Notes: generated by a model from the letters alone, not told the origin. A stretch of DNA of 64,000 nucleotides from Asterias amurensis (GCF_032118995.1 NC_092652.1:21318044-21382043); one strand, 5' to 3'; positions 1 to 11,834 are shown, counted from the stretch's first letter. A program made the numbers and translations.

Positions 1-123
1 GTGTGGATCATTATATTCTACTTTTAAAATGTCATTTTAAACATATTTATGCATTTTATAACAAACGGTTACAAACGCTTTTCAAAGACCAACTCAACCA
101 TTCCAAGGCAACGTGTTCCTTTA
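1..123. repeat. Long-hairpin MITE (family C), right arm only
   Basis: Matches the right half of the element at 13614-14000, ending in AACGTGTTCCTTTAA. It is cut by the window edge. Confidence 0.8.
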
Positions 124-654
124 AACATTCTAACCTCTCGACCTTTATCGTTGTGCAGCCATCTTGCATTTCTCCCAATGATATCAATGTTACCAAACCG
201 AGGCTGGAAGAACAAAATAGTCTGGTTCCCATTTGCAAAATAATTATAAGCATTCATTATTGTTGTTCGATTCAAGGGACAAGACCAAGATGGAGGCAGC
301 ATGATAAAGGTCTATATATAGGGGTGTAACCTTTGGCTCTTTCATTCAGCCCTGTATTTGTTGTTATGTGTCAGAAACAAAACATGGTGTTGGTTTTCCT
401 GGAAGGTGAACTAATTATTAGTCTTGGATGAATTGTAAAGTTCTCCTTAATGGTGTCGATTGATGACATACAGCATTCTTCTGCGGGGAAAGAAATGTGG
501 TGACCACAAACCACAGTTATTCAGAAAAACAAAACTTGGACATTGTATCCAAGGGGGGTTCACTTGAACTTGAAGCTCATGATCATTTATCTACACTTCA
601 AGTAATCATAATAACCATAATTACGTGCCTTTTCCCAAAGGATACAAAGCGGTG
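124..654. other. No gene or recognised repeat
   Basis: About 530 bp of AT-rich sequence. No coding similarity, tRNA or repeat copy was recognised. Confidence 0.5.
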
Positions 655-925
655 CGAGACCTAATCGTCAGCACACTGTAATGGTTTGCAAGCTTGCCGT
701 GCTGTGGCGCGCGCAATAAGCTGCCAAGCCAGCCAGGTACACCGGGGCGAACCCCTTCTCTTTTCATTAAATGCACTGGATTCGTTTACATGCGTTTGCA
801 CAACACATGAAACCAACGGCTGTACGTCCCATCCGAAGGACGAAGCAATGGCAAAGTGTCTCTTGCTGACACAAGTGTCACGGCTGGGGATTCGAACCCT
901 CACTCTGCTGCCTATGTGCAACCTC
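655..925 (-). mobile_element. tRNA-derived SINE (second body type), partial
   Basis: On the minus strand it reads AGAGTGAGGGTTCGAATCCC (B box), GTGACACTTGTGTCAGCAAG, then a body with GGACGTACAGCCGTTGGTTT and GTTCGCCCCGGTG. The same body occurs on the plus strand at 53197-53420. Confidence 0.7.
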
Positions 926-1358
926 CATTTTGTTTATGTGTTTACAATATTAGACTTGATTTCACTACTGAGTTCATGGTTATTGTGTGTACATCAAAGC
1001 ATAGAGGAAGGAAATTCCGAGCATGGAGTTAGCTACCTCCACAATCAGGGACACACATTTCACTCGGCCAGGCTACATGGTCAAAAACTTTTTAAAGTAG
1101 TGAAATAGCCTACGTAGCCAGAGGTGGGCAAGGGCCACGACCGCCCCACCCCAAGGAGATTGACAATTATACAAATGAGTAGTTCGGAACGGTAAATAGC
1201 AACCCCCCCCCCCCCCCCCCACCAAAAATGTCTGGCCACTGCGCTGGAGATAATCGAAATCCCGAAACCCGAAACGCAAAATAGGCCAGTTACATCCCTA
1301 GGTAAGGCATTCCAAACGCCCCAAGAGGGCGCTATTTAAGGTTGTACTAGGCCTAACT

Positions 1359-1476
1359 TAGGCCGTGTCCGAATTGGCGACTTTGGCTACAGCTACGGCT
1401 AGATCAGCGCGTCTGTCAGTGTACGCGCGATCTAGCCGTAGCTGTAGCCGAAGCCGTCAATTCGGACACGGCCTTA
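1359..1476. repeat. Palindromic MITE, family E copy 1
   Basis: A near-perfect hairpin: arms run TAGGCCGTGTCCGAATTG ... CAATTCGGACACGGCCTTA with GGCTACAGCTACGGCTAGAT mirrored inside. It is flanked by TA. Confidence 0.85.
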
Positions 1477-2584
1477 GAAAGAAAAAAACCTGCACCAACT
1501 GACTGTAACCATCTGGGAAATATTTCTGTATCCTGCAAATTGTTTCATTTGTTATAAAATAAATTAATATTTGGGATAAACTGAAAAGAGATCTAATTTA
1601 CTGAAACGGGATACTCCTTTTGGTAAAAATTAGTGTAAAAGTGGTGGCAGGATACCCCCCCCCCCATCTGAATCACTGCAATATCAGGAGAAAGTGTTTG
1701 ACAACACTTATTTCTTGTAAGCACATGGGCATAACTTATATGCATGAAATCTCATTACACTGTTTCCTGTTAAAAACTGGGGGAACATTGGGGTATTGTT
1801 GTGGACAAAATGTATAGAAAAGGTCATTTCTTCTTTCAGAAACAAAATGTTGCGTGACCCGTTACAAAGAACATTGTTTACAGAAATTGGCAAAATGATG
1901 TAGAGAAACATTAATTGTGTAAATTTAGTCGTGGTGAGTTTTAATAAAACTTCAAATGCAGTTGTTAGTCAATTTAAGTACAGTTAACAAATAACTTTAA
2001 TTATTGCCAATACAAAGTGAATGTGATTTAAGCGAACATAACTTTAAAAAAGTATTAACAAATTAATACTTAGTTACAATGCTGGAAGACATTTTTTTCA
2101 GAAAAGGTAATTTCTTCTTACATAACAAATATATGAAACAAATTGCTGGGGGAAATATTTATTTAAAAATGTGACATTTTGGTCAGTGAGCACACACACA
2201 GGTTTTATAACTTTACCAACACAATAACACGGTATCTACATGGTGGCAAGAACATGTTTAAAATCTATAAAACCAAATTCCATTGCAGGAAATAATTAAT
2301 ATCGCGGTAGTCGTACGACTTTCTAAGACTCACCTGGTTTGAATCAAAATGTTTATAACATTGCTTTGTTTTATGTTCTGTGTTGAATGCGCACAGAGGT
2401 TACTGCCTTTGCTTATGCGCTGTATAAATGTCTCATAACATTTGCATTACTGTAGAACATTCTATTGCTGACAAACAAATCGCCCTATTTGGCAAAGACA
2501 GCGGATGATCTGCCACCTTTTGCCTCAGAGAGGGCGCTGTTCATCATACATCATACTCAAATGCAAGGGTATATATTATAAATA
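1477..2584. other. No gene recognised
   Basis: AT-rich DNA with a short C run near 1656. No exon, tRNA or repeat copy could be supported. Confidence 0.5.
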
Positions 2585-2964
2585 TTAAAGAGAGTGGACA
2601 CTATTGGTAAATGTCAACGACCAGTCGTCTCACTTGATGTATCTCATCATATGTATGAAATAACAAACCTGTGAAAATTTGAGCTCAATCGGTCATCGAA
2701 GTTGCGAGATAATAATGAAAGAAAAAACACCCTTGTCACACGAAGTTGTGTGCATTTAGATGGTTGATTTCGAGACCTCAAATTCTAAATCTGAGGTCTC
2801 GAAATCGTGGAAAATAACTTCTTTCTCAAAAACTACGCTTCTTCAGAGGGAGCCGTTTCTCACAATGTTTTATACTATCAACAGCTCCCCATTGCTTGTT
2901 ACCAAGTAAGGTTTTATGCTAATAATTATTTTGAGTAATTACCAATAGTGTCCACTGCTTTTAA
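2585..2964. repeat. TA-flanked MITE, family A copy 1
   Basis: About 380 bp with terminal inverted repeats near AGTGGACACTATTGGTAA and a central hairpin TTTCGAGACCTCA ... TGAGGTCTCGAAA. Other copies: 8121, 11090, 42179, 44657 and a fragment at 14514. Confidence 0.9.
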
Positions 2965-3233
2965 CTGATACTATTGTACAATGTTTTTGAAAAAAAAAAT
3001 TGAAATTATTTTGTCATTAACTTAGTTATCAATGCTGTACAGTGTATCAAAACACATAGTAAAATGTTAGGTATGTAAGTAAAGTTATTTTTGGTTTTGG
3101 TAACAATTTGTTTCATCAATTTCTTAGTGATGCATAAACATGAGATAATTAATGTTCCCGCATATCAAAAGCAGAATTTGCATACCACAAGACCCTGACA
3201 AAAGAATGAAACTGAAAATGCGAACTTAGTACC

Positions 3234-3366
3234 TAAGGCCGTGTCCGAAACGACGACTTCGGCTACAGCTACGTCTAGATCAGCGCCTCTACCAGTGTTG
3301 AAGAATAGCAGACGCGCGCGATCTAGCCGTAGCTGTAGCCGAAGTTGCCGTTTCGGACACGGCCTA
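3234..3366. repeat. Palindromic MITE, family E copy 2
   Basis: Same arms as the copy at 1359 (GGCCGTGTCCGAA, GGCTACAGCTAC), TA-flanked, with a slightly longer centre. It lies just downstream of the POFUT2 stop. Confidence 0.85.
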
Positions 3367-3535
3367 ATTCACAAATACAGTGGTGGCTCAGTTTATCAGA
3401 AAATATTTTTGGTTAAGTAGCTCAATATAATCGTGCCAAGATGTACAAAAATAAATACGTCTACCGAAAAAGTAGTTTTTACCTAGAAAATAAACTTGCC
3501 GTTTGACCACCGTATAAGTGGACAAAAAGCTTTCA

Positions 3536-6500
3536 TTAATCGTAGACTATCTTCCAGACTGACGGCTGCTCGCAATCCTCTGGCTCTGTGTCACCACAAA
3601 AACGATTGTAGGTCATCTTCGTGTCAAACCCAAGAATCTGTCTCTCCTCTTGGATGCGAAATGAGAAGGTGGACCCGCCCGTTCCCATAAAATACCTGTG
3701 GACGTACATTTGTTGAAACAAAACATGATTTAAGTTTTTAGTACTACTTATAATTTTTGGTTCTAAATACATGTATAGGGTAAAAATCCTAGGTACTAGA
3801 ACAAGACACTGACGGGAAAATGGAACACAATTTGGAAATGATACACACAAATGATTTGACATTTCATATGTTGAGAGACATTAATACCCAATCAGCCTTA
3901 ACTGGGTGCTGTTAAAAATTCTTCTTCTAATCTACTGGAAGGGCCTATAAAAACCCAGTTTTGGCAGGACATGCCTCGTTTGGCACTGAGAGTCACACAT
4001 ATCACAAAATTTCTCAAGACCTAAGCATCTAATGTAAATTAGGTCAGATATGTCATTCCTTTAAAACATCCCTAGATGTCACCAGGGAAAACGGTGTAGT
4101 TACCACTTGGCTACGTCTAAGGCCAAATTTGAATTGGCGGCTACGGCTAAAGGACGTCCTATACCTCAAGGCATGGTGATGCATAAATCTAGCTGTAGCC
4201 AGAGCTGTAGCCAGGGCTGTGGCCGCTAATTTGGACACGGTCTACCATAGTTTAGTTTGGGCACGTTTGCTGTGCTCCTTCAAAGTTAAAGAACAAACTT
4301 CAGAACCAGCTAAACAGTTTAACAACTAACCTTGCATGAGCACATATCCATTGATCTATAATGGCCACTCCGCCATCTTTAAAATTCTCCAGAATGCCTT
4401 TTGGAGGAACATAGTTGTAGACTTTGTAGTCTGGTAACAGCTTTTTCAATTCTTTGATTTCTGTGGGTAGGAGTTTCATCAACATTTTTTTTTAAAGGCT
4501 ATAGCAAGTCAAGATTATGGGGTATGGTAACAGCACCCTCTTGTGTCCAGAGATGGTTCCTGTGCACAGACTGTCAGACACCACATGTGATACGAGTGCA
4601 AAAGGGTTAAAGGGAAGGTACACGTTTGGTAATTACTCAAAACAAATATTAACTTTAAAACTGACTTGGTAACGAGCATTGGAGAGCTGTTGATAGTATA
4701 AAACATTGTGAGAAACGGCTCACTCTGAAGTAGCATAGATTTTGAAATAGAGGTAATTTCTCACTAAAATCATAAAAGACTTCTAGCTAGAAGTCTTTTA
4801 CTCCTAACTGAGACACACAAATTCGTCCAACAAGGGTGTTTTCTCTTTCATCATGTTCTCCCTTACTCCGATGACCAATTGAGCTAAAATTTTCACAGGT
4901 TTGTTATTTTATGCATATGTTGAGATACACCAAGTGAGAACACTGGTCTTTGACAATTACCAATAGTGTACCTTCCCTTTAATACACACCATGCCAAATT
5001 GAACTATGATATCATGTGGTAAATAGATATACATTTCTCTCTCTCTCTCTCTCTAGCCGACCGAGGTCGGAATCATGATGAGACTTGCCCATTCTTGTCT
5101 ATCGCTCATTTAGTTAGGAAGATCAAATGCAAGCATCGCGATATCCCTGGTAACTACATCTGTATAGCTGAGCTTTTGTCTTCCCTATTTTTCCTTCTAT
5201 TTATTGGTGACCAGGTGATAAGCTGAGAGACAGGTTATTTGGTGTTTTTGTATGAGAGTGCCCTGCTAGTTCTTAGACGAAGCTGTTGTATTTTAGTGGA
5301 TAGTTTTGGTTCACTGCCATGCAGTTCAGTATATGTATCGTACACAATACAAATTTAAATCTGTTATGTGCTCTATTTTGCCACTATACACTGTGACAGC
5401 CCATGTAATCGAATGGTTTCAAAATGGTTGGTAAAAATAATGTAAGTGATTAGGATGGTAAATATTTATAAATTCCTCACATCAAGTTATTTACTTCAAG
5501 AGGTCTGGATTAATTCACGAGCGGTTGGTCTTGGTCTTTTTCTTGCCCCTTGCTGGTTTTTTTTTTCTCACCAGACACTTTTCCAGACTGTATAGCAAAC
5601 TTACCATGCTTAGGAGCATCAGTAGCTACAAAGACCTTCCTCAGATCATACTTAATTAGGGCCGCCTTAATCTGTTCAGCCGCTCTCGGTAATGTAGCAA
5701 CTTCTTTTCTTTTACTCCGAGCGTAATCTTCTCGTCGCAAGTGGACTGCAAGGTAGGGCCCTCCGAGTGCAGAGCCTGGTTTCGGCTGTCAATAAAGAAA
5801 GGGTGGGGGAGAGGGCGGGGGGAATAAGATAACAATAATAAAATCATGAAAACTTATAATATAGGGCAGGTATTCACCTAAATGGGTGCTCATGGCGCTT
5901 GAGGAGGAGGACCAATTAGGATTGTGTGAGTATGCTTGTTTGAACAGGCCAGATTTTTATGTTTAGCTTGAATGTTGTCATAGATGGAGATAAATGTTCC
6001 TCACCAGGGTTGATGCTGCTGAAAATGACCTAGAGTAGAATGGTGATTATAGGTGGACATAAACGATAAACGAAGTTATTATCATCGTTGGTTTTTGGAA
6101 GCTTAGATATATTCCCAACCTGAACCTTTTCCAAAGGCACTAAATGCATCATGATGTATATTTGTATACACTTCTTTTATGGGAGATCCCCTAACATAAC
6201 AAGCCCAAGGACGTCCACTCCAAGATGTCGGCTACACTTAACTGAGCCAGGGCGTTAATCTGGAGGTCTTTGGTTCAAGTCCATCTCTAGTAATTTTTTC
6301 TTTGTTCAACCCCAAATCAAGAAAATAATTGTATCTGCACTCGACCTTACCTTCATTTCCCTCCAGTCTTCTGTTGTTTGAGTCTTGTCCTTCTCATCCG
6401 TAGATTCAAGACTATTTGCTCTGAACTCGTCCCCGATGTCTCGTAAATGTTTGGCAAATCTCATACTTCTCCTTGCCTACAAAAGAAAAATAATAAACAA

Positions 6501-9500
6501 ACAACAAATCACAGAAAAGACAAACGCACACAGATTGTACAAAACAAAATAATCACATCAATCAAAGAACATCTAGTTTTGAAAAAACGTGTTGACTGTA
6601 ATGTCTTTTTAGGTTAAAAAAAATGTATGCCTTCCTGATTCCTGTAAACAAACATGGAACCTTGAAAATTCTGATGAGCTCATTACTTATTAGGCTCCCT
6701 CAAAGGTGGAAGATGGAAGTGTTTTTTGTTTGGATTTTAGTTGTTGAGAGGTTGCCTAGCATCACAAGGTCACCGACGGCCACTTCAAGGTTGGGGCTGC
6801 ACTGATTCGGGTAGTCAACCCAGGGGCCCCAGGGGCATGTTGCCATTTAACACCAGGGTCTGGAACAGGGTTTTCCCCTTCACAATTCACAAGGATGTAG
6901 GCATGGGTATTATCTAGTAGGAGACTGGCTGGTGGAGCAGAATGCACTACCTTCCCAAGAAAGCTATTAAAGTGCCTTGCTTAAGGGGGCAAGTGTCATG
7001 AGCGGGATTCGAACTCACACTCTGCTGCTGACAACATCATAGCTGGAGGTCCGTTGGCCTAGACCACAAAATGCCACAGAATTTGAATGCATGGCCATGC
7101 TTCAGAAAAGAGTTTTATAACAGGGTTGTTTGATACATGGATCCAAGCTAGGACCCAGGATCAAATAAGATAACTGATCAGATGAAATATACCATCCTTC
7201 AAAAACAAGCTGTTCGTGGGTACTATTTTACCAACATTTGTTCAAGAAATGTTTTAAGTATGTCCATAAACAAACCGTTTTTTGTGGGACTATTTTACTG
7301 ACAATTTTTTCCAGCAATTGTTGAAGTATGGCCACTTACGTTCCAGTAATCCACTTGTCCATAGTAATCATGGAGCATTTCCTCAGCACGATCAATGAAC
7401 ACAGACCTAAAGGAAGGTACAATGTTTGACAACGTAATAAAGTCAAAATTCTTAGTGTACTTACGGCCCAATAAGAAGCATCCCCATAGCGGTCATGCAG
7501 CAACTTCTCTCCCCTATCTACAAAGACTGACCTAGTTCCATTTTAAAAGACATAAATTCAACACTTTTTAAAAGGAGTAGTCGGGGAATGATTATATAAT
7601 ACCCTTTGGCCAACGTTTAAAAATTTGTCAATGACCAGTATCAGCACTTTTGACCAAAACATATACAAAAATAACCCTGTGAAATTATCAGAGTCTTCAG
7701 TAGCTAGCAAGATCTTTAAAAAAAAAATCACCCATCTATTTTCCCCCAAGCTTTTCCTTGACAAATTCAAATCAGAATTTGATAAATATGACAGATGGGC
7801 TCGACTTCACAACCTTTGGCTTTTCTTACTGACCTTCTGGTAGTCACATTGTGCAATAGAATCGGCGCCATTATACCAGCCATCCCCTGCACTGACAAAC
7901 ATTTGAATGCTTTGGCGTAGACGTCCGAGTACCCCCAAAACCAGCCTCTGTAGAGACCCTTTCCATCTGGTTGGTACGAGGGCGGGTCAATGCACTCTCG
8001 CTCGTCAATCTTCTCCTCCCACTTGCCGTTGGTCCAACCCTCCTTGTATCCCTGGAGGTATAGAATCTGGTCTATCACTGCCTGGCCAGATTCTGAGAAA
8101 TGGTCAATAAATAAATGAGGTAAAGGCAGTGGACACTATTGGTGATTGCTCAAAATAATTATCATCATAAAACCTTACTTGATTACGAGTAATGGGGAGA
8201 GGTTGATGGTATAAAACATTGTGAGAAACAGCTCCTTCTGAAGTGACGTAGTTTTCGAGAAAGAAGTAATTTTCCACGAATTTGATTTCGAGACCTCAAG
8301 TTTAGAATTTGAGGTCTCGAAATCAAGCATCAGAAAGCACACAACTTCGTGACACAAGGATTTTTTTTCTTCTTTCATTATTATCTCGCGAATTCGACGA
8401 CCGATTGAGCTCAAATTTTCACAGGTTTGTTATTTTATGCATATGTTGAGATACACCAACTGTGAAGACTAGTCTTTGACAAATACCAATAGTGTCCACT
8501 GCCTTTAAAGAACTTTGTTTTTAATTTTGCAGAGCCCGCCTTCAACTTTCAACATTGCAAGCTGCAGTAGCAGGCCCCTAAAAATAATCCCTGGCACCTA
8601 CAGCAGTTGCTGTGGTGCCCTGTGCTTTTTGCTGTGGTGCCCTCTTCAAAGTTCCGATACAAACTCGCATTTTCCCTATAGAAGTGCTCCGTACCAGAGA
8701 AAAATAATTGCTGTGCCCCTTCAAGAGCAAAGTTCAAGGTCTGCATTAGGAAAGACATGTTCTTGACAGGGATATATAAACAGAGCTGGATGTAAATATT
8801 AAGTGTCTTGCTTAAGGACATTGGTTTCACGACTGAGACTCTAACCCACACTCTGCTGATCATAAACACCAGAGTTTGAATCCGGTGCTCTTTTAACCGC
8901 TAGGCCATAATACGCCATAGTATTTTAGAGAATGCTCATTCTTTTTAATTAGAGGTAGGGCCAACCGCCGCCCTTGCGGCATGTCAAGCTACAACTGTAA
9001 TATTTCACCTTTCACAAACTCATCAAACTCGATCACTGGGATGAAGCGATTCAAGCTCTCCACATTGAAGAAGGTTGACCAGGGAATTCTGATCTGCTCC
9101 AAGGAGCGAGTCTTCCAATGGTACAGGCCCCCCCAAGGGGGTAGCACGAGCACCCAGTCTTCATCCTGCCTGAGCCTTCTCAGCAGGTTGGCTATCCGCA
9201 TGTAGACATCTCGCCTTAGGTTGAAACCCTCACCGTGATTGACATCGTAGAGGAGAAACCTTGGTTTTTAAATGAGACGGTTACAAAGATCACTAATAAG
9301 TTATATAGTTCACGTGCAAGAGGGTGGATGCATTAAAAGCCTGACGACAACTGCCGGCAAGTAAAACTGTAAGTAAAACAATGTTAGTAACACTGCTTTG
9401 TTGTCTTTGAACAGTACTTGGACTAACTACATGTACTATTACTGTATTAGTATTATTATATGCAATGGGAAAGTTCTAATTAAAAGCTCAGTTGACTTTG

Positions 9501-10166
9501 TTTCCCTGGTTTGTATTTACTGCTGGGTTTCCTTTTCTTTCTACCCCCCCCCCCCTTTTAAAATAATAATAGTTATAATTTAGTGGCTGCCAATGCCATG
9601 CAGTGAATGCACAGTGGCTTGTGCACTAGTTGCGATAACATAACCCTCCTCCCGACAGCCGTTACATTATCACAACTACTTTGTGCAATGTTGAGCGTAC
9701 TCCACGTTACTTTTTGAGCATACAATTAGGAAAAGTTTCCGTATGGCGCCACCACTTTTTCATTCGATATGAAAATAATATAATCTAATTTACCTCAATG
9801 AGATTAAATAGGCATTCTACGCTTGGCCTTAAGTTACACAGCCGCACAGGCACAGTACTTGCAGTCGCCCCCCCCCCCCCCCCCAATTGCAGTGTGCACT
9901 TTTTTGTTTAGATTTCTGAAAAATTATTTGTCAGTTTGTTTTGTTTTTTAATTTAATTTTAAAAATTTAAAATCTAAAATAAAAATCAGTAACTTTACCA
10001 ACCTTCTTGGCTTTGCCGCTCCAAATTGTACATTTTGTTGGTTTCCTGAATGAAATGCCACATTGTCCGATGGGTCAATATCTGAATTAAAAGCTCCTAT
10101 TCCAACTGAAATGTACAAAAATAGAAGAACGGAGGGAAAGATTATACTTCGTATGGGCGCCGCCAT
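3536..10166 (-). CDS. POFUT2: GDP-fucose protein O-fucosyltransferase 2
   Basis: Transfers fucose from GDP-fucose to Ser/Thr in properly folded thrombospondin type 1 repeats in the ER. Eight coding exons join in frame: 10166-10003, 9259-9009, 8092-7834, then 7531-7465 or 7406-7340, 6476-6351, 5785-5605, 4460-4331 and 3695-3536 (stop). All introns are GT-AG. The product is 445 aa (human about 429). Residues 1-26 look like a signal peptide ending near GIGA. The block [14 protein letters not shown] holds the family's catalytic Glu (residue 65). VHLRRED near residues 303-309 is the GDP-fucose Arg motif. Others are [25 protein letters not shown] and [11 protein letters not shown]. An NVT glycosylation sequon is in exon 3. 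The start context AAAATGG is good. Identity rests on long matches to remembered human POFUT2. The unusual feature is the duplicated exon 4, listed separately. Confidence 0.95.
4118..4244. repeat. Palindromic MITE, family E copy 3 (diverged)
   Basis: Ends TAAGGCCAAATTTGAATTGG and TTTGGACACGGTCTA. The inner GCTGTAGCC unit is repeated three times in the right arm. It lies in POFUT2 intron 7. Confidence 0.75.
4608..4982. repeat. TA-flanked MITE, family B copy 1
   Basis: Termini AAAGGGAAGGTACACG and GTGTACCTTCCCTTTA. It shares most of family A's outer sequence but has a different central hairpin (AAAGACTTCTAGCTAGAAGT). POFUT2 intron 7. Confidence 0.85.
5033..5360 (-). mobile_element. LINE 3'-end fragment
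   Basis: On the minus strand the decayed translation contains [15 protein letters not shown] and then [12 protein letters not shown] before a TAG, followed by an (AG)n tail (plus strand CT repeat, 5033-5056). The pattern GR-K-Y-D ... DR-W--LI is typical of the C-terminus of some LINE ORF2 proteins. Stops interrupt it. It lies in POFUT2 intron 6 and has the same orientation as the gene. Confidence 0.55.
6190..6345 (+). mobile_element. tRNA-derived SINE fragment
   Basis: A B-box-like GGTTCAAGTCC is followed by CTCTAGTAATTTTTTC, the same junction as in the tRNA-like unit at 49602-49680. The A-box side is poorly preserved. POFUT2 intron 5. Confidence 0.5.
6820..7075 (-). mobile_element. tRNA-derived SINE
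   Basis: The minus strand holds a B box GAGTTCGAATCCCGCTCATG, then ACACTTGCCCCCTTAAGCAA, typical of the window's GAGCAAGACACTT SINEs. POFUT2 intron between exons 5 and 4b. Confidence 0.6.
7340..7406 (-). CDS. POFUT2: POFUT2 alternative exon 4b
   Basis: A second 67-nt exon with the same phases and the same flanking signals (TTTAG before, GTAAGT after). It encodes [17 protein letters not shown]... ending DYWN. It is identical to 4a at 13 of 22 residues but well diverged in codons. Only 58 nt separate the 4a donor from the 4b acceptor. Splicing both would shift the frame and reach TGA at the fifth codon of 4b, so only one can be used per functional mRNA. Confidence 0.88.
7465..7531 (-). CDS. 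POFUT2: POFUT2 alternative exon 4a
   Basis: A 67-nt exon preceded by CTAG and followed by GTAAGT. It enters in phase 2 (after AG) and leaves in phase 0. It encodes residues 225-247 in the form [17 protein letters not shown]... ending SYWA. It fits exactly between exon 3 and exon 5. It matches human POFUT2 at about 13 of 22 positions, as does its sister exon 4b. It is the upstream copy in transcription order. Confidence 0.88.
8121..8507. repeat. TA-flanked MITE, family A copy 2
   Basis: Full length, in the opposite orientation to the 2585 copy. Central GATTTCGAGACCTCA hairpin present. It starts just upstream of POFUT2 exon 3, in intron 2. Confidence 0.9.
8560..8765. repeat. Dispersed repeat with GCTGTGGTGCCCT units
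   Basis: Related copies at about 46900-47040 and 52085-52260 (opposite orientation) share GGGCACCACAGCAAAAGC and ACAGGGCACCACGGC. Family unknown. Confidence 0.5.
8770..8925 (-). mobile_element. tRNA-derived SINE, head part
   Basis: The minus strand reads GGCCTAGCGGTTAAAAGAGC (A-box side), a B box near GTGGGTTAGAGTCTC, then AAGCAAGACACTTAA. POFUT2 intron 2. Confidence 0.65.
9541..9556 (+). repeat. C-run
   Basis: Homopolymer cytosine run; a second C-run lies at about 9870-9885. Both are in POFUT2 intron 1 and give G-runs in the pre-mRNA. Confidence 0.7.
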
Positions 10167-10600
10167 TTTTAAAATAGCATAGCGCCACCAGTCGAGCGCC
10201 GTGTAGAAACTAAAAACTATCCTAGACTTGGCTCAAGTCCCAATCCCGTGAAGGTCCTTTTATTTTGAGTCCCATCGCCTAGTATTTACGTCAGAAAATT
10301 TTCCAAACCTGCAGTGCATGGAATAGCTGCTACATTTTGACGGAAAATAATATTAATTTGCCTTAAAAATGCATAATATTATTGTGCTCAGAGACCTCTC
10401 GCACGAGAACGGGACTTGAATCAAATCTAGTTCGGTGCGTGAGACGGACTTGAGTGTCGAGGGGGCGCGCTTCTAATAAAAGCGCCTAATAAATAATTAT
10501 CAAAAATCGAGGGAGTTTCAAACGCAAAATTATTACGGGGTGCGCGTTGTGGGACGCACGAATGCGTTTGTGTCTTCTAAACAGCGAGCGTCTGAATCAG
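10150..10600 (-). promoter_or_regulatory. POFUT2 5' region with YY1-like site on the start codon
   Basis: On the minus strand the start codon lies in AAAATGGCGGC, which matches the YY1 consensus; the plus strand reads GCCGCCATTTT at about 10158-10168. YY1 sites over the first ATG are known in many housekeeping genes. The upstream DNA to about 10570 is richer in CG than its surroundings. No clear TATA box was seen. The transcription start is not located. Confidence 0.4.
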
Positions 10601-11089
10601 AAAATTAATTATTGAACCGCCATTCCATACACACACACACACCACACTTTGGACTAAAAGTTGAAACTGTATCTGATATTATTATCGGAGTGATTTCCTA
10701 GAAACTTCAAAAGCAAGGAAGTACAGCTATTGCAACGATTTGCATATTTTTTTTGAAGTGAGTTTAATCATTTTGGGTTATGTGGAGTAGGTTTTGGCAA
10801 ATTAAGCTGGCTGGAGGTCTCATTTATAATTTATTACTTTGATTTGATTACAAAAGAGTTTACGTTTTGTTAAACATTAAATTTTATTTTATCCCACCAG
10901 AGTAATAATATTTTTATGAGTGACTTTTAACAGTGTTAGCACTGGCGGCATTACACTTTCGTGTCATCCTGGGAGACAGAATAATTATAACAGTCTTGCT
11001 TTTTTTCTTGAACAATCAGATAGATTATGGAAGTAGGCCTATAACATGAACCCAAAAAGGTGAATCAGTAGACAGTTTGCATCTCAGTT
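10600..11089. other. Intergenic, no feature recognised
   Basis: A short CA repeat near 10627; otherwise AT-rich sequence with no supported feature. Confidence 0.5.
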
Positions 11090-11471
11090 TAAAGGCAGTG
11101 GACACTATCGGTAATTACTCAAAATAATTTTTAGCAAACCTTTCTTGATGACGAGTAATGGGGAGAAGTTGATGGTATAAAACATTGCGAGAAACTTACG
11201 GCTCCCTCTGAAGTGACGTAGTTTTCGAGAAAGAAGTAACTTGAATTTGATTTCGAGACCTCAGATTTAGAAATTTAGGTCTCGAAATCAACCATCTAAA
11301 CGCACACAACTTCGTGTGACATGGGTGTTTTTTCTTTCATTATTATCTCGCAAGTTCGAAGACCGATTGAGCTCAAATTTTCACATGTTTGTTATTTTAC
11401 GCATATATGTTGAGATACCCCAAATGTGAAGGATATTCTTTGACAATTACCAATAGTGTCCACTGCCTTTA
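11090..11471. repeat. TA-flanked MITE, family A copy 3
   Basis: Full-length copy. Its right TA is shared with the left TA of the family C element at 11470. Confidence 0.9.
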
Positions 11472-11834
11472 AAGGAACACGTTGTCGTGGATCGGACGAG
11501 TTGGTCATATAAAAAGCATTCGTAACTGTTTATTTTATTTTAATAAAATGCATAATGGTTGGAAAGGTATTTTTTAAAGTAGAATACAATGATTCAGACA
11601 AATTTTGCCTCGAAATTGCGTGGTTTTCCTTTTACTGTGCGAACTAACACGGTCGGCCATAATTTGGGAGATGGCCAACCGTGTTAGTCGACGAGGTAAA
11701 ATGAAAACCGTGCAATTTCGAGGCATGTTTGCGTGGATCATTGTACATGTATTCTACTTTTACAACATCTTTCTAACCAAATGCTTTTTTAATATATACC
11801 AGCTCGTCCGATTCACGGCAAAAGTGTTCCTTTA
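11470..11834. repeat. Long-hairpin MITE, family C copy 2
   Basis: About 365 bp and almost wholly palindromic: left arm AAAGGAACACGTTGTCGTGG ... ATTGCGTGGTTTTCC, right arm GAAAACCGTGCAATTTCGAG ... GTGTTCCTTTA. Confidence 0.85.

Noticed and set aside
7340-7531. Both POFUT2 exon 4 copies used together
   Set aside because: 67 + 67 nt breaks the frame and gives TGA in the second copy.
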